Notes: a model not told the origin generated them from the letters alone. Shown: positions 1-10,429, counted from the first letter of the stretch. The stretch: 64,000 bases of DNA from Pseudovirgaria hyperparasitica (GCF_010093815.1 NW_022985557.1:558001-622000); one strand, 5' to 3'. Translations and numbers: made by a program.

Positions 1-254
1 GAGATGTTCTTGCCGTCATGAGGTAAGATGCCGTGGTTGGCCATGGCGTTTATCATTGGACAGGCAGATCGAGAATCGCCTTCCTTTGGAGGAATGTACT
101 CGGGCCATTTACCGCCGTGCCCGGCCTGTCCTTCCGGTACAAGATGACCAGGCTTGTATGAAGGAAGTACGAAATTGAGCAATAAAAGGTTGAAATCCCA
201 AACAAGAACGAATATATCGATGAAAGGTTTAGTGAGCTTTTGGAGCAGGCCCAT
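1..254 (-). CDS. Heme-thiolate peroxidase (chloroperoxidase family), N-terminal part, cut by window edge
   Basis: Reading from ATG at 254 the frame is open to the left edge, giving about 84 residues; the rest lies outside the window. Residues 60-84 contain SRSACPMINAMANHGILPHD followed by GKNI. This is the conserved N-terminal block of heme-thiolate peroxidases (usual form SPCPALNTLANHGYLPRDGK), whose Cys is the axial heme-iron ligand. Here the usual PCP triplet is ACP, with the Cys kept. Residues 12-33 are hydrophobic (FIDIFVLVWDFNLLLLNFVL), so an N-terminal membrane anchor or uncleaved signal is likely. Family role: peroxide-dependent oxidation, oxygenation or halogenation of organic substrates. 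No intron is needed in this part. The distal acid-base motif (EHD or similar) cannot be seen here. Confidence 0.85.
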   Translation of the reverse strand, partial: MGLLQKLTKPFIDIFVLVWDFNLLLLNFVLPSYKPGHLVPEGQAGHGGKWPEYIPPKEGDSRSACPMINAMANHGILPHDGKNI

Positions 255-1084
255 GATGGCGGACTTGTATGGCAGAACAAAATGTTAAATTTCAAGTTTG
301 AGGACTGCGATAGACTTCGTGAGATTGGAGACAGATGGGAATCCTCGAGACCATAGATCCGGGGAGCTTTCTGATTTTCAGAGCTGCATCTGTTGGGCGC
401 GTGTATGTGAGGGGGAGGGTTTATCAGCCAGCCACTTCCAATGAATCGACTCCGATAGGTTGTGGTGTGAGCTCATGCTGCATTGCCCTAGTCGGAAAGC
501 ATCTGATGATCTGATCTTGCATATTTTCAGCTATTACAACAAGCCCTCATAGGCCAACCGAGCGCCAATGCAGAAACATGCCCCACTTCTTGTACGATCT
601 CAAAGATTACACATGCGGCTAGCCAGGCGCAAGAAAAGCTAGAGATGTGTTGAACGTTGAATGAGGGGGTGCATTCTGTAGCGGACGTTTTGAGTCGAAT
701 GATGAAGAATCGCGGCAAAGATATAAACTTTTCCCAATATCGGGCCATGTCAGCAGTCCTCTAGAGGACGGGAGTGGATGGATTGGCGCTAGGAACAGGG
801 GCTTTACCCGTCCGGTCCCCTCCCATAGCAATTCATGAATGGTCCGTGCTTTGATCCAAATTCTTTAGTGTACATACACCTCATCTCAATCTTCTTTCAT
901 ATGTCATAGCGTTCGCTTTCACTTTACCAGGCGTGTCCCCAGTGCTCAAGTCCTCAGTGTTGACCAATTCATTGGTTCTGCATCAGCGTTTTCTGAAGAT
1001 GAAAAGAGCTGAAGCGAAGAAACGATCGTCCATAACACGGTTCAATGGGCATCAAATCCTCGAAGGACACCTCACCTCATCTTA
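255..1084. other. Intergenic, no supported gene
   Basis: This is the promoter side of the peroxidase gene and the 3' side of the small gene at 1085. Only short open frames occur (up to about 73 codons), without family resemblance, splice logic or codon pattern. I see nothing else of note. Confidence 0.6.
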
Positions 1085-1811
1085 TCAGCGGCGTGGAAGG
1101 TACCACCGGTCGTCTGGACCGTAGAGCTCTTCTCTCGCTTCGAGCGCAGTGACATGGTGATTCTGTCTGCTTCTACGTAGATACACAGTCTTTGTCTCCT
1201 CCGCTTCGTCCTCCGTTGTATCATCCTCTTCAACCGGAGAACCTGCGCGGGGGATGATTGCGGGCCGAGGCGCTGGTATGAAGCGAATAGTACCTGTTGG
1301 ACGCGAGTCTGATATACGGGCATGTGAAGGATCCGCGGACGGGGCCTTCTCGATAGAGGCTTGAGGTTCACGCCCCTTCCAAGATGTGAAGCTCATTGTA
1401 CGCTCACGACGCTTTGAGGCCGAGCTAGGTTGTGGTTTACCGACAGCTGGTACATGAGACGATCGTTGCGAATTCGATCTTGCTGAGGATATAGAATCCA
1501 GCGGCAGTCCTACAGACCCGTCTCTACCGAACTTGGCTGGGAGAGGTCAGTGGTGAGTAAACGTTCTAACAAGTGTTCCGCCTTACAGTTTGGGGGCCCA
1601 CTCTTTACAGATTCGTGTGAACTCTGTAGGTCCACTGAGAGCATGTAATCTGTGATAAGTAAGTGACTGTCACTGGAATCGACTTCGTTCGATTGTAGGG
1701 TCACACACTGGCAAGTTGCTCCATTTCTCGCTGATTCGCTTGCAGCTTCTCAAGAAGCTCTCGATTTTCTGCTATGATTCGCTGGAATGTCTGCGCTGCT
1801 TGTTCCGTCAT
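1085..1811 (-). CDS. Small unknown protein with N-terminal coiled coil
   Basis: I do not recognise a family. The model is two exons, 1811..1709 and 1536..1085, joined across a 172-nt intron (GTGTGT...CCCAG). Joined, they give 184 residues in one frame. The first 33 residues form an amphipathic, Gln/Glu/Leu-rich coiled coil (AENRELLEKLQANQREMEQL). The rest is low complexity: Ser/Arg-rich, then an acidic patch (SPVEEDDTTEDEAEE) and a basic end. No signal peptide or membrane segment is seen. The intron is longer than most here and could hide a further small exon near 1652-1540, so the central join is the least certain part. It is probably a nuclear or cytoplasmic adaptor, but that is only a guess from composition. 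Confidence 0.6.
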
Positions 1812-2486
1812 GGTCACGAAATTGAGCCTATTGCTTGGTGATGTTCAACTTTAGTTGGCGCGATGTTTGGAAAGCTGTTTTAGTGTTACACATTATCCGA
1901 GAAGAAGCTGTGACTGTGAAGCTAGGCAGGTGAGACTGAGAAAAGCTACGAGAATTAGGTCATGGTGAGAGGTACAATTGTTCGTATGCATCTGTGTAAC
2001 GTGACGAAGTAAGGGGTGTACCACCTTCATCGCATCTACGGTGTCTAACAGCTCAAGTAGGAAACGCGTCAGTTTCGAGGTGTGAAATCATCTGCACAAT
2101 GCAGATACAACTGAGACTGTGATTCGAAATTGCACACAGTTTTAGACGCTGACAAAATATGAGCCAGCACCCCATTAGATTGAGAGACATTCATTTAACC
2201 ACGAAATGTTACCAATGTTACCTTGAATAGATGAGTCTGTCCATGACTTCTCTCGTGCTTTCTTAAGCCTTCAAACTTATTAAATGTTGGTACGGTGTTA
2301 GTGCCTGAGGCGATAATGCCAAGCTTCTGGTCTGTGCTTGCTTAGCGAGGACCGCACAATTTCAACTACCGCCCTCCCCATCTCCTTACACCACATCATC
2401 CGCCACCCTCACGGTATCGCCAATTTCTACGGATCCGAAGATCAAATCGAAGACAACATCTCATCACCAATTTCCAACAGTTCAAG
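1812..2486. promoter_or_regulatory. Divergent intergenic/promoter region
   Basis: This 675-bp stretch separates the 5' end of the unknown gene (minus) from the rps27 start (plus), so it should hold both promoters. The part just before rps27 (2350-2480) is C/T-rich, as is common for ribosomal-protein leaders in fungi. No specific element can be named with confidence. Confidence 0.5.
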
Positions 2487-2986
2487 ATGGTGAGACGCCC
2501 GCTACATACTCCAAGCGAACCCTGTGGCGAAATTGTGGCATCAGGCACACGACATGGCAACCTCATCAAGACGAGGATGTGTATCATCTGAACTGCTTCC
2601 GAATCGATGAAGGAGAATCACTTGGGCACTTGATATGGGCTTCGCGCGGGGTTGTTGATGTGCAGTGTACATTGAGCTGACACGCCCACTAGGTTCTCGA
2701 CCGAGATTTCCTCAATGAGTCGGCTCAGGCCCAAGCTCGCAAGCACAAGTTGAAGGTATGTTTGTGATAATGTCTGCGTCTGCTACGCTCTGACATTGTT
2801 TAGATGCTCGTACCTGCCCCACGCTCATTCTTCATGGACGTCAAGTGTCCTGGTTGCTTCACCATCACCACTGTCTACTCGCACGCACAAACAGTCGTTA
2901 CTTGCCAAGGCTGCTCGCAGGTGCTTTGCCAGCCCACCGGTGGCAAGGCCCGTCTCACAGAGGGTTGCTCTTTTAGGAGAAAGTAA
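2487..2986 (+). CDS. rps27: 40S ribosomal protein S27 (eS27)
   Basis: Three exons, 2487..2489, 2693..2755 and 2804..2986, encode 82 residues, the same length as yeast eS27. Exon 1 is only the ATG codon, followed by a 203-nt intron (GTGAGA...CTAG); the second intron is 48 nt. The protein reads [20 protein letters not shown] and carries the C4 zinc-ribbon pairs CPGC and CQGC, then the highly conserved [17 protein letters not shown] end. It is a structural component of the small ribosomal subunit in the cytoplasm. Exon 3 happens to begin with an in-frame ATG, so a naive caller would start the gene there and lose the N-terminal 22 residues. Identification is secure. Confidence 0.97.
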
Positions 2987-3686
2987 ATGTGGCGCTTGTG
3001 GACTGGTCAAAATTATGAATGATGGATCCTGGGTGTGGCATTAGATCTCATGCATTCGACGAATAATCGACTTGCGGGATAGAAGAGGGATCATCTCCAA
3101 AAAGCTATTTGGGAGTTCCGGATATCTAGCGTGGTCGACGGTATCTTTTCCTTTTCCTGGGCTTCTTGTGCGGCATGTGGCCATCATTGTACATGCATGT
3201 GGACGGGGAGATAGCGTTCAGCATGAGCCTTCCGTTCCTACCTGGGATTCGGTGGTTATGACCGTCTGTAGCATCGAGGATGCCTCCACTTGCTCGCGGT
3301 CTTTCTGTAAAATCCGAAAAAATACTCGTACTACAACGTATTCACCCAATGCACTCCCATGTTATATCCCACCCCGAATCCTCAGACATTTGTTGTAGTG
3401 ATGGATTGGATCTCATAGATCGTAACATCATTAACAAAGGCTCTAAAAGTAAGTGATATTAGATAACCTCGCAGGTCATCGGAGCCGCCCGTCAATTGCG
3501 GGGCAGCCTCTATGAGAGGAAGTGGTGGCTCCGAGCTGCCGTCGACGAACGACCGATGTCACCAAAATTTCGTGGAGCCCAAAGAATCAGCATGACCGCA
3601 CCGCCGGAGTCCTTTGTAATATTGTTCCAAGCTATCACCTTAATACAGCCTCGATTCCTCTAATTACGCGCCCAACAATATCCAAC
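2987..3686. other. Intergenic: rps27 3' side and DERA promoter
   Basis: 700 bp without a supported gene. A 108-codon open frame (3072-3398, plus) has no family resemblance and lies where the rps27 3' UTR is expected. The last ~170 bp before 3687 are in frame with the aldolase, but only through a GTG at 3522. Confidence 0.55.
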
Positions 3687-4663
3687 ATGACCCTCCCAAC
3701 CTCTATACACAACTCTGCCGTTGAAAAAGCCATCGAGAATGCCAAAACCCTCTCCCCATTCACCGACGCCGATTGGCTCCTCAGCATAAAGGCTGCCGCC
3801 GAGCATATCAAGCCCAGCGATGACAAGATCACCTTGAACGACGTCGGGCCCAAGGCTATCGCAAAAACAATTGACCATACCCTGCTGAAGCTCGACGCAA
3901 CAGAGGCCCAAATCAGACAACTATGCGTAGAAGCGAAGGAGGATGACTTCATGGTCCAAACCCCTTGCCAATACTGTACTATTATATGTACTAATCTATG
4001 CCATAGTCCGTGTGTGTCCGCCTGCCGCACGTGCCCCTTTGCGCATCCCTCCTTTCCGCGTCCACCGTCCTCATCGCCTGCGTCATCGGCTTTCACGAAG
4101 GAACATACTCCACGCCCACGAAAGTCGCTGAATCAATCGACGCGGTCCGCGCCGGAGCATCGGAGCTCGATGTAGTCCTCAATTGGCCCGCGTTGCAGTC
4201 CGGCCAGTATAGTTCTATCTTCACTGAATTAGCCGCAATACGCCTTGCCTGCCCACACCCGACAACTCTCAAGATCATCTTCGAGACGAGCCAGCTGTCC
4301 GAAAGCGGCATACTAGCGGCATGCCAGCTTGCTGCGGCGGCGGGCTTTGATTTTGTGAAGACGAGCACAGGGTTCAACGGGCGGGGCGCGAGTGTGCGGG
4401 ATGTGCAATTGATGCGTGCAGCGAGCAAGTGGTATGCCAGTGATGATGGGGTGAAGCTGTTGCGGAAAGCAGGGAAGTCGTTGGGGACGAAGGTGCCGAT
4501 GAAGGTAAAGGCGAGTGGCGGTGTGAGGACTTTCGCAGATGCAGTGAAGATGCTAGAGATTGGCGCAGAGAGGATTGGCGCGAGTAGCGGCAAAGTCATC
4601 GTGAAGGAGGCCAAAGAGGGCAAAACGAGCTCAGGGGCAGCAGCTGGTGCAGAAAGTTATTAG
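3687..4663 (+). CDS. Deoxyribose-phosphate aldolase (DERA)
   Basis: Catalyses 2-deoxyribose 5-phosphate to glyceraldehyde 3-phosphate plus acetaldehyde (EC 4.1.2.4), in deoxynucleoside breakdown in the cytosol. Two exons, 3687..3953 and 4007..4663, give 307 residues, a normal fungal length. Visible landmarks are TIDHTLLKLDAT near residue 65, SVCVRLPHVPL after the intron, DVVLNW, DFVKTSTGF with the Schiff-base Lys, and VKASGGVRT with the second catalytic Lys. The fold is a TIM barrel. The 53-nt intron starts GTCCAA, a weak donor, but has a good CTAAT branch and TAG acceptor. The join restores the conserved Phe-x-Ser-Val-Cys-Val spacing. ATG 3687 is chosen because the family begins near there; the open frame continues upstream only from a GTG. 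Confidence 0.95.
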
Positions 4664-4771
4664 GGTGCCTCAGTACCCACATACTGTACACATTATCACA
4701 AGAACACTGAATACGCCAACAACAACTCTTCCATTCATTCTCCCACTCGAAACATCGTACCCTTATTTAAC

Positions 4772-5803
4772 TCAGTTCACCGCTCGTCTGTACCCTTTTC
4801 TTGGCAAAAACCTGGTAGCACGAGCTTTATGGTCTTTCCATTCCCATCCATTCGGATCTTTCTTCAACAAAAGAGGGCCTCGCAATTGGAATTTGTTCGG
4901 GTTACCAGAGATCGACCATGCTTCGTCCATAGGCTGCCTTGCAGCGGAAGGTCGGATCAGTTTCACAGGGTCACTATGAGGAAGACGTCGTGTTTCCGAG
5001 TGAGAGCTTGCCGTTGTTGGCTCAGTGCTCGTTGGCTCACAGTGTGCGGTTGATGAGCACGAAGCTGAGCAGGTATGATCCATCGAACAAATGGATGTGT
5101 TGTCGACAGAATCATCACGCCAGACCTTGAAAGGGGTTGGTGGTAGATTGTAAGCCACTGGTGTTACATAGTCCGGCGATGGAGTGCTTGCGACAAATGT
5201 GCTATCCATAGACGAGAGAGCAGGAAATCGCGTGTGAGGGGATGGACTCGGCGAGGCTGGTGCACTCACACTCCTCGGACGATTGAGAGAAGAGGAATGC
5301 ATCTTGCGTACTACAGGTGTTCGTGGATGAGAGTCATACACTGGTCTGCACACGGCAGGTGTGCATAAGCGTGTCCGGTGGCCTTCTTCGCAAGATGACG
5401 GTACCTTCGCTGCATTTCGGTTCCGGAAGGCTGGCGGTGGTTCAGTAGAATAACGTCTTGACCTGCCCAGCCGTGGGCTGGTCGTCCATGCTGGGTCATG
5501 ATGGGCTTGCTCGTCAACCCAGGTTCGAAGTCGAGCTGATTCCAGGACGTCTTTACGAGCCTCTAGCCTGTGACATTTGGCCCTCCTTCGTGATTGGAGG
5601 TTCTGAATCTCCTTCTTCCTCCGTCGATCTCCATATAGAAGGAAGATCAAGACTCCGAATATAGCAACGTAACCACTCAAGACCGAGACAATAGCTTGTA
5701 TGTGGGTAACACAGACTATTACGCAGAAGAGGAAGGCAAGCTCGTACATTGGGATGTAATCATCAGGGATCTCGATACGGCGAATGTCGTGTGCTCGGTT
5801 CAT
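4772..5803 (-). CDS. Unknown fungal protein with N-terminal transmembrane hairpin
   Basis: One exon, 343 residues from ATG 5803; two codons further up a GTG extends the frame slightly. Residues about 18-38 and 42-57 are hydrophobic and probably form two closely spaced membrane helices, followed by a strongly basic stop (GDRRRKKEIQNLQSRRRAK). The remaining ~270 residues are low complexity, rich in Ser/Pro/Arg/Thr with scattered His and Cys, and look disordered and cytoplasmic. I do not recognise the family. It is convergent with the aldolase gene, with only about 110 bp between the stops. A role as a membrane-tethered scaffold would fit the layout, but this is inference only. Confidence 0.7.
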   Translation of the reverse strand: MNRAHDIRRIEIPDDYIPMYELAFLFCVIVCVTHIQAIVSVLSGYVAIFGVLIFLLYGDRRRKKEIQNLQSRRRAKCHRLEARKDVLESARLRTWVDEQAHHDPAWTTSPRLGRSRRYSTEPPPAFRNRNAAKVPSSCEEGHRTRLCTPAVCRPVYDSHPRTPVVRKMHSSSLNRPRSVSAPASPSPSPHTRFPALSSMDSTFVASTPSPDYVTPVAYNLPPTPFKVWRDDSVDNTSICSMDHTCSASCSSTAHCEPTSTEPTTASSHSETRRLPHSDPVKLIRPSAARQPMDEAWSISGNPNKFQLRGPLLLKKDPNGWEWKDHKARATRFLPRKGYRRAVN

Positions 5804-6219
5804 GATCACAGGTTGAGCGATAGTGAGAGGAGATGTGAGATATTCACCTCCTGGTCGGTGGTCTGTAGCGAGTGGAGACTGTTTGTGGGTATGTGATAGA
5901 GCCGCTGCACAAAGGTTATCAAATCAAATGACGAAAGGAAAGTAATACATAATCGGTTTGGCGGTTTTGAGGTTGGGAGAGAGATTCTGGATTCATAACA
6001 AAAATTAGATCAGGAACAGCGTTAATAGTGCAGGAGAAGTCGACATAGTCTGACCAGCAGCGCTATTGCCTACCTGCAGACTCGAGAGTAGGTGCTTTCC
6101 GTTGTGACCGAACACCTGAGTCCACCATAATTATGCGAACGTCTGCAAGCTGACAGATCAGAGGCTTGCAATTGCATATATACATGACTATATCACCCAG
6201 TCCGAGTAGATTTGAGTGT
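5804..6219. other. Intergenic, no supported gene
   Basis: 416 bp between the start of the membrane protein and the stop of the Vma22 gene, both on the minus strand. It should hold the promoter and leader of the former. No clear element is seen. Confidence 0.5.
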
Positions 6220-7023
6220 CTAAGAGAGTTTCTTCGCTTGCTTCCGCGTTCTCCCAATCTCTGACTCAAGTATGCGCATTTCTCGCAATATATTACAGAG
6301 CTTTGGAATGGGGTCATCGACGGCTTGTACAAAATGGCTTTGTGAAGTTCTCAACGCCTGAGGGACAAGAACACCAAACCATCGGATTGGATCAACTATC
6401 TTCTCCTCGGATTCATCCGAAGGCCGATTGGGAGACTTCTCGGGGCTTCGTCCATGTTGACCATTTTCGGTATTGATAGTCTGTCCGTCGTCTTTGGTGT
6501 GTCGCGGCTGTTGATCATTGTCTGGATGGACCTTCTCGTCCGATGAGGCTTGGTCAGCTGACTCGGATGTGTTCGTGGTGGGAGTCAAATTCAGAGACAG
6601 GAGATCAAGCTTAGTCAGACCAGAATCTGTTTGAGATATTCGTGCTCGCCGCCATGCCTTCATGCGATCATCGTACTGATCTTGCCCGTACCTAACCCTT
6701 GAGGCAAAATTTGACTGCGCTAAAGAAATGAAACCCTAACGATCATCAATATACATGGCCTGTTCCTTTATTATTGAGGATAGACTTACTGAGGACATAT
6801 GGGACGAAAGTTGTATGCGCGTTTTCTGATATTCATCTACAAGCTCTAGGTAGCGTTCGAGAAGATGATCAATCTTATCCAGCATCTCTTCACGGCTCGG
6901 TTTTTGTTGTAAGTTCTGGTCAGCCATCGGAGCCAGAACAGATGCCATGCTGTCTATTTTCACCCGTGTTTGTTGAAGAAGGGGAAATTGACGATGTTGA
7001 TGTTCGGCTCCAGCTGCCTTCAT
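6220..7023 (-). CDS. vma22: V-ATPase assembly factor Vma22 / CCDC115-like
   Basis: Two exons, 7023..6790 and 6735..6220, are joined across a 54-nt intron (GTAAGT...TTAG) and give 249 residues. The diagnostic N-terminal block is DKIDHLLERYLELVDEYQ, then the block GFISLAQSNFASRVRYGQDQ right after the splice, and DPIRWFGVLVPQALR near the C-terminus, with a final coiled coil. Vma22 acts with Vma12 and Vma21 in the ER to assemble the V0 sector of the vacuolar proton pump. The middle (Ser/Asp/Glu-rich, residues ~115-185) is a variable linker; yeast Vma22 is about 180 residues, so the fungal form here is longer. ATGs at codons 25 and 31 are alternative starts closer to the conserved part. Head-to-head with SHY1, about 120 bp apart, suggesting a shared promoter. 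Confidence 0.88.
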
Positions 7024-7143
7024 GACCCACCGAAGCTAGGATATAATTGCCGCTTTTCACCGCCCAAGACGACCGACATAGCTAATAGCTTCATTCGAAC
7101 ATTGAACAAGTCTGGGTAGCCAGATCTTGTCTGAAATTACGAC

Positions 7144-8230
7144 ATGAGCCAGTTTGGCCCACTCTGGAGGCATGTATCTCGCCTAAAGACCATAAACGAG
7201 CAGAGAATATGCTCTAGGACACTTCCAAAGAGGCAGAAGCCTCTCCACCAGCAATCGCGCCGCTACGCTCATCAGCCCGCAGACGACGCCGAATGGGTAT
7301 CGCCAGTAGACAAACCTGCTGTACTTATGCGCTCGAAGGCGAATAAGAAACATGGTCCAGGTCTTATCATACTAGGTGTGTGCTCAATCTGTTTCCTGAC
7401 GCTGCGAGAGCGCCCTCATCCCACAGCAATGCTAATCAATATCTAGCATTGATGCCAATCACAGCATTCGCCCTCGGTACATGGCAAGTCCAGCGACTTT
7501 CCTGGAAGACCGATCTCGTCGCCCGCTACGAGGACCGCTTAGTCCGTCCGTCCCTCCCTCTCCCACCACACATTGACCCAAGCGCGATCCCCGATTTCGA
7601 CTATCGCCGTGTGTTCGCACGAGGCAAGTTCCGACATGACCAGGAGATACTACTCGGTCCGCGCACGCATGATGGTAAAGATGGGTATCAAGTGATAACA
7701 CCAATGGAGCGGTGGGACGAGCAAGGCAAGGAGATGGGCAAAGTTCTGGTCTGCCGCGGCTGGATATCGCGAGCAAAGGAACTGCAGAAAGATAGAGCTG
7801 GCCCTGATGCATTACCAGAAGGAGAGATTATCGTGCAAGGTTTGCTAAGGCAGCCCTATAAGAAGAACATGTTTACCCCGGCTAATAGTCCGGAGAAAAA
7901 TTTGTGGCATTTCCCGGATATCGAGGCCATGGCTAAGCATGTTGGCGCAGAGCCTGTGTTTGTGGAAGAGACTATGCTACCTGATTTACTAGTATCTCAA
8001 TCGAGAGAGACGAACGGTGTACCAATTGGGCGGCCCGCGGCTGTGAACCTGAGGAATAACCACACACAGTACATAATCACATGGTAAGATCAGTCAGATG
8101 TCGTGTGGTAGCGCAAACTAACATAAACAGGTATGCTCTAGGTATCGCCACTTCTATCATGTTCTGGATGGTGGTCAAGAAGCCACAGTCAGGCATCCAA
8201 CAAAGACTACAACAGGCCAGGAAATGGTAA
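7144..8230 (+). CDS. shy1: Cytochrome c oxidase assembly protein Shy1/Surf1
   Basis: Mitochondrial inner-membrane chaperone for heme insertion and Cox1 maturation in complex IV. Three exons, 7144..7375, 7447..8083 and 8131..8230, give 322 residues in one frame. The first ~45 residues are Arg/Gln-rich with few acids, as in a mitochondrial presequence. After intron 1 comes the first membrane helix with LMPITAFALGTWQVQRLSWK, the classic Surf1 start. Then come the intermembrane-space domain (FDYRRVFARGKF, RGWISRAKE, LWHFPDIEAMA) and NLRNNHTQYIITWYALGIAT leading into the second helix. The codon for Trp in ITW/Y is split by intron 2. Length and two-helix topology match the family. Divergent from vma22. 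Confidence 0.95.
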
Positions 8231-8447
8231 CTCGAGCAACAATGCGATGTCCTGCCCGTGCAGCAGCCATTCCCCCTTCTCCTGTACATATATTCAATAA
8301 TTGCACGAAAGCAGACGTACATAAAATGCCCCAAAAACACAAAGCCTATCCAACACGACCCTTACCAAACATCACATACCAACGTAACACCAAACATCAC
8401 CCATCCCCGTCCAAAACTCCCCTTTCCACTCCAACCACCCCAACCCA

Positions 8448-9002
8448 TCAAGCAATAATCGTTCCGCGCCTCCCCCACCTCCTCAACATCCACAACTCAT
8501 CCAAGAACCTCCCCTCCGCCTTACCCCTCTCCCGCTCCTCCCACCGCACCTGCCTCTCCGCCGCCCTCTCCCCACTCAAAAACCCATACCCCCCCGTCGC
8601 CGCCATCCACGCCTCATACACCACCCACTCCTCCGGCTTCTCATACCCTTCTCGCTCCTCCTTCCTCCCACCCAGCGCATACCAAGCGCGTGTCTCCTCC
8701 GCAGCAGCAGGTCGCGCCAGATCATCTACTTCGTAGTCCGGCTGCGCGTCGAACCAGATGGTGTAGATGGTGCGCAGGCGGTGCGTGTACCAGGTATATG
8801 AGATAATGCATTCGGAGCGGACGGGTTCGGGTAGGGAGGAGCAGTATGTTGGGGGGGTGGTGCGTTTGGCGGTTGTGTTTGTTGAGGGGTGCCAGGCGAG
8901 GTTGGGGGTGGTTATGGGGCCGATATGGCGGGCTTTTGTGGTTGGGATGGACGCGAGGAGGAGGAGGGTTGTGAGGAGGGTGATGGGATGGAGGGTGTGC
9001 AT
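8448..9002 (-). CDS. Small secreted protein, unknown
   Basis: One exon, 184 residues from ATG 9002. Residues 1-24 (MHTLHPITLLTTLLLLASIP then TTKA) form a clear signal peptide with a likely cut near Ala-24. The mature part begins Thr/Pro/Asn-rich with two Cys about 11 residues apart (YCSS, SECI) and an N-glycosylation site (NTT). The C-terminal half is Glu/Arg/Trp-rich. Only two Cys are present, so it is not a typical Cys-rich effector. No known domain is recognised. The coding strand switches from C/A-rich in the first half to G/A-rich in the second, giving strong skew and biased codon use. It is probably an extracellular protein; an effector role is possible but unsupported. Confidence 0.68.
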   Translation of the reverse strand: MHTLHPITLLTTLLLLASIPTTKARHIGPITTPNLAWHPSTNTTAKRTTPPTYCSSLPEPVRSECIISYTWYTHRLRTIYTIWFDAQPDYEVDDLARPAAAEETRAWYALGGRKEEREGYEKPEEWVVYEAWMAATGGYGFLSGERAAERQVRWEERERGKAEGRFLDELWMLRRWGRRGTIIA

Positions 9003-9553
9003 TGCGGTTTGGCTGGTTGAGGTGTGTTGGGGTGTTTTCTGTGGGTGTGGGAGGTGTGTGGAAGGTGGATGATGATTGGTAGTGTGGATTTATGAAGGTT
9101 ATGATTGGGAGTGTGGAGATATGAAGATTATGATTAATCGTGTTCGGGTTGCGGATGTATGGGGATTATGATTGATCGTGTAAGGAGGTGAGGAGTTGAT
9201 TGATGTTAAGAGCGAAATTGGGTGTAGTGAAGTAATGCTATAGAACACAGGTGAATTGGAAATTAGTATTTAGAGCGTGACGAGATAACTATGTGAACAA
9301 TGTGCAACAACAACACAATTGTCCCTACAGACAACACTTATGTCTTGCGATCGCGATTCTCTCCTGTTCACCCACACCATACGTTTCAAAGCGTACAACT
9401 GTCCTTGATGATGTAGCTAGATCGCTGCGATATTCCTTTCAGGTATATCGTCGTGCCAGATCCCCGAACCCGTATGTCTAGATATTTCTCTCAAAGTTCT
9501 CTGCTCAGGGACAGGTGACTATCGTCAAACGCCTTCTCAGCTTCGATTCTCGC
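9003..9553. other. Intergenic, G/T-rich then mixed
   Basis: 551 bp. The first ~200 bp hold loose repeats of the type ATGATTGGTAGTGTGGATTTATGAAGGTTATGAT (degenerate copies at 9070-9180). No supported gene. Confidence 0.5.
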
Positions 9554-10429
9554 CTACCCAGTGAAAGCAACATCCTTGTCGGGCTCGTTTACGTCCGGTT
9601 TGAGTTCAGATTCTTGCTGATCGGGAGTGAGGTATCCACTCAGTCCCTGATTCTCTGTCGAAGTCGCAGGCTCGTCTTGGATGATCAGACTTAGTCTTCC
9701 GTTCGGTTGCACACTCAGACGTGGGATCCTCGACGACGTGACAGATGTCGACTGCTCAATCGACGACGTCGAAACTCCAGCTTCACTCTCCTGGCTTGCA
9801 AGCGTTTGTGGAACCGAGTTTTTGAGCTTAGCCTCAAAGGCCAACTCTCTGCGTTCTTCTCTCCGTCTGCGTGCCTCTAGAATAGCCTCCATTTGGAAGA
9901 ATGATTCGACCCAGTTCTTGCCTTCAGCTGCGTAGTCAAGCGTATGGGAGCGGGTCTTCAGGATCGAATCGAACCAGTCCTTGCTCTCATCTGCGAGTGC
10001 GGTCAAGCGATCGGACACGGACGGCCGACGTTGGCCAGGAGGCTGCAGTGACTGTTCGGAAGACGATTCTTCCCCTGACATTGAAAGCTGGCAGAGTCCA
10101 ATCGTAGAACGAGATTTTGATTTGATCTTTGACTCAACGGTCTGCTTATTCTGTGGCCCATCTTGGCTACTGACAGATGCCCGCAGCACGCTCTTATGTC
10201 GTTTGAACTTTACAGGCTTCGGTGGTGGCCAGTACTTGGGATCGTGAGATACTGAGCCAAACGTAGCCCTTCCTCTTTCTGCATCTTTCGATGCTGTACT
10301 GCTGGCGACTCTATTCGCATGAACTCGGTCCCGGATCCATGGAGGAAGGTTTTCGAAAGCTGGCCGCTTCGTAGGCGAGATGAAGTGGTAGAAGGGGAGA
10401 ATCGCAAGAGAGGTCTCCAAACCGGGCAT
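9554..10429 (-). CDS. Unknown fungal protein, low complexity
   Basis: One exon, 291 residues from ATG 10429; a TTG six codons upstream also opens the frame but is an unlikely start. The N-terminus (LAILPFYHFISPTKRPAFEN, then LPPWIRDRVHANR) looks conserved in character. The rest is Ser/Arg/Glu/Lys-rich with a predicted helical stretch around residues 165-205 (SFFQMEAILEARRRREERRE). No signal peptide, membrane helix or known domain is visible. I cannot assign a function; the composition suits a disordered cytoplasmic or nuclear protein. It lies tail-to-tail neither with the secreted gene nor with CMS1; all three run on the minus strand with 550-800 bp gaps, so they are unlikely to share regulation. 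Confidence 0.62.
   Translation of the reverse strand: MPGLETSLAILPFYHFISPTKRPAFENLPPWIRDRVHANRVASSTASKDAERGRATFGSVSHDPKYWPPPKPVKFKRHKSVLRASVSSQDGPQNKQTVESKIKSKSRSTIGLCQLSMSGEESSSEQSLQPPGQRRPSVSDRLTALADESKDWFDSILKTRSHTLDYAAEGKNWVESFFQMEAILEARRRREERRELAFEAKLKNSVPQTLASQESEAGVSTSSIEQSTSVTSSRIPRLSVQPNGRLSLIIQDEPATSTENQGLSGYLTPDQQESELKPDVNEPDKDVAFTG

Noticed and set aside
3072-3398. 108-codon open frame after rps27
   Set aside because: No family resemblance, sits in the expected 3' UTR, no splice or codon support.
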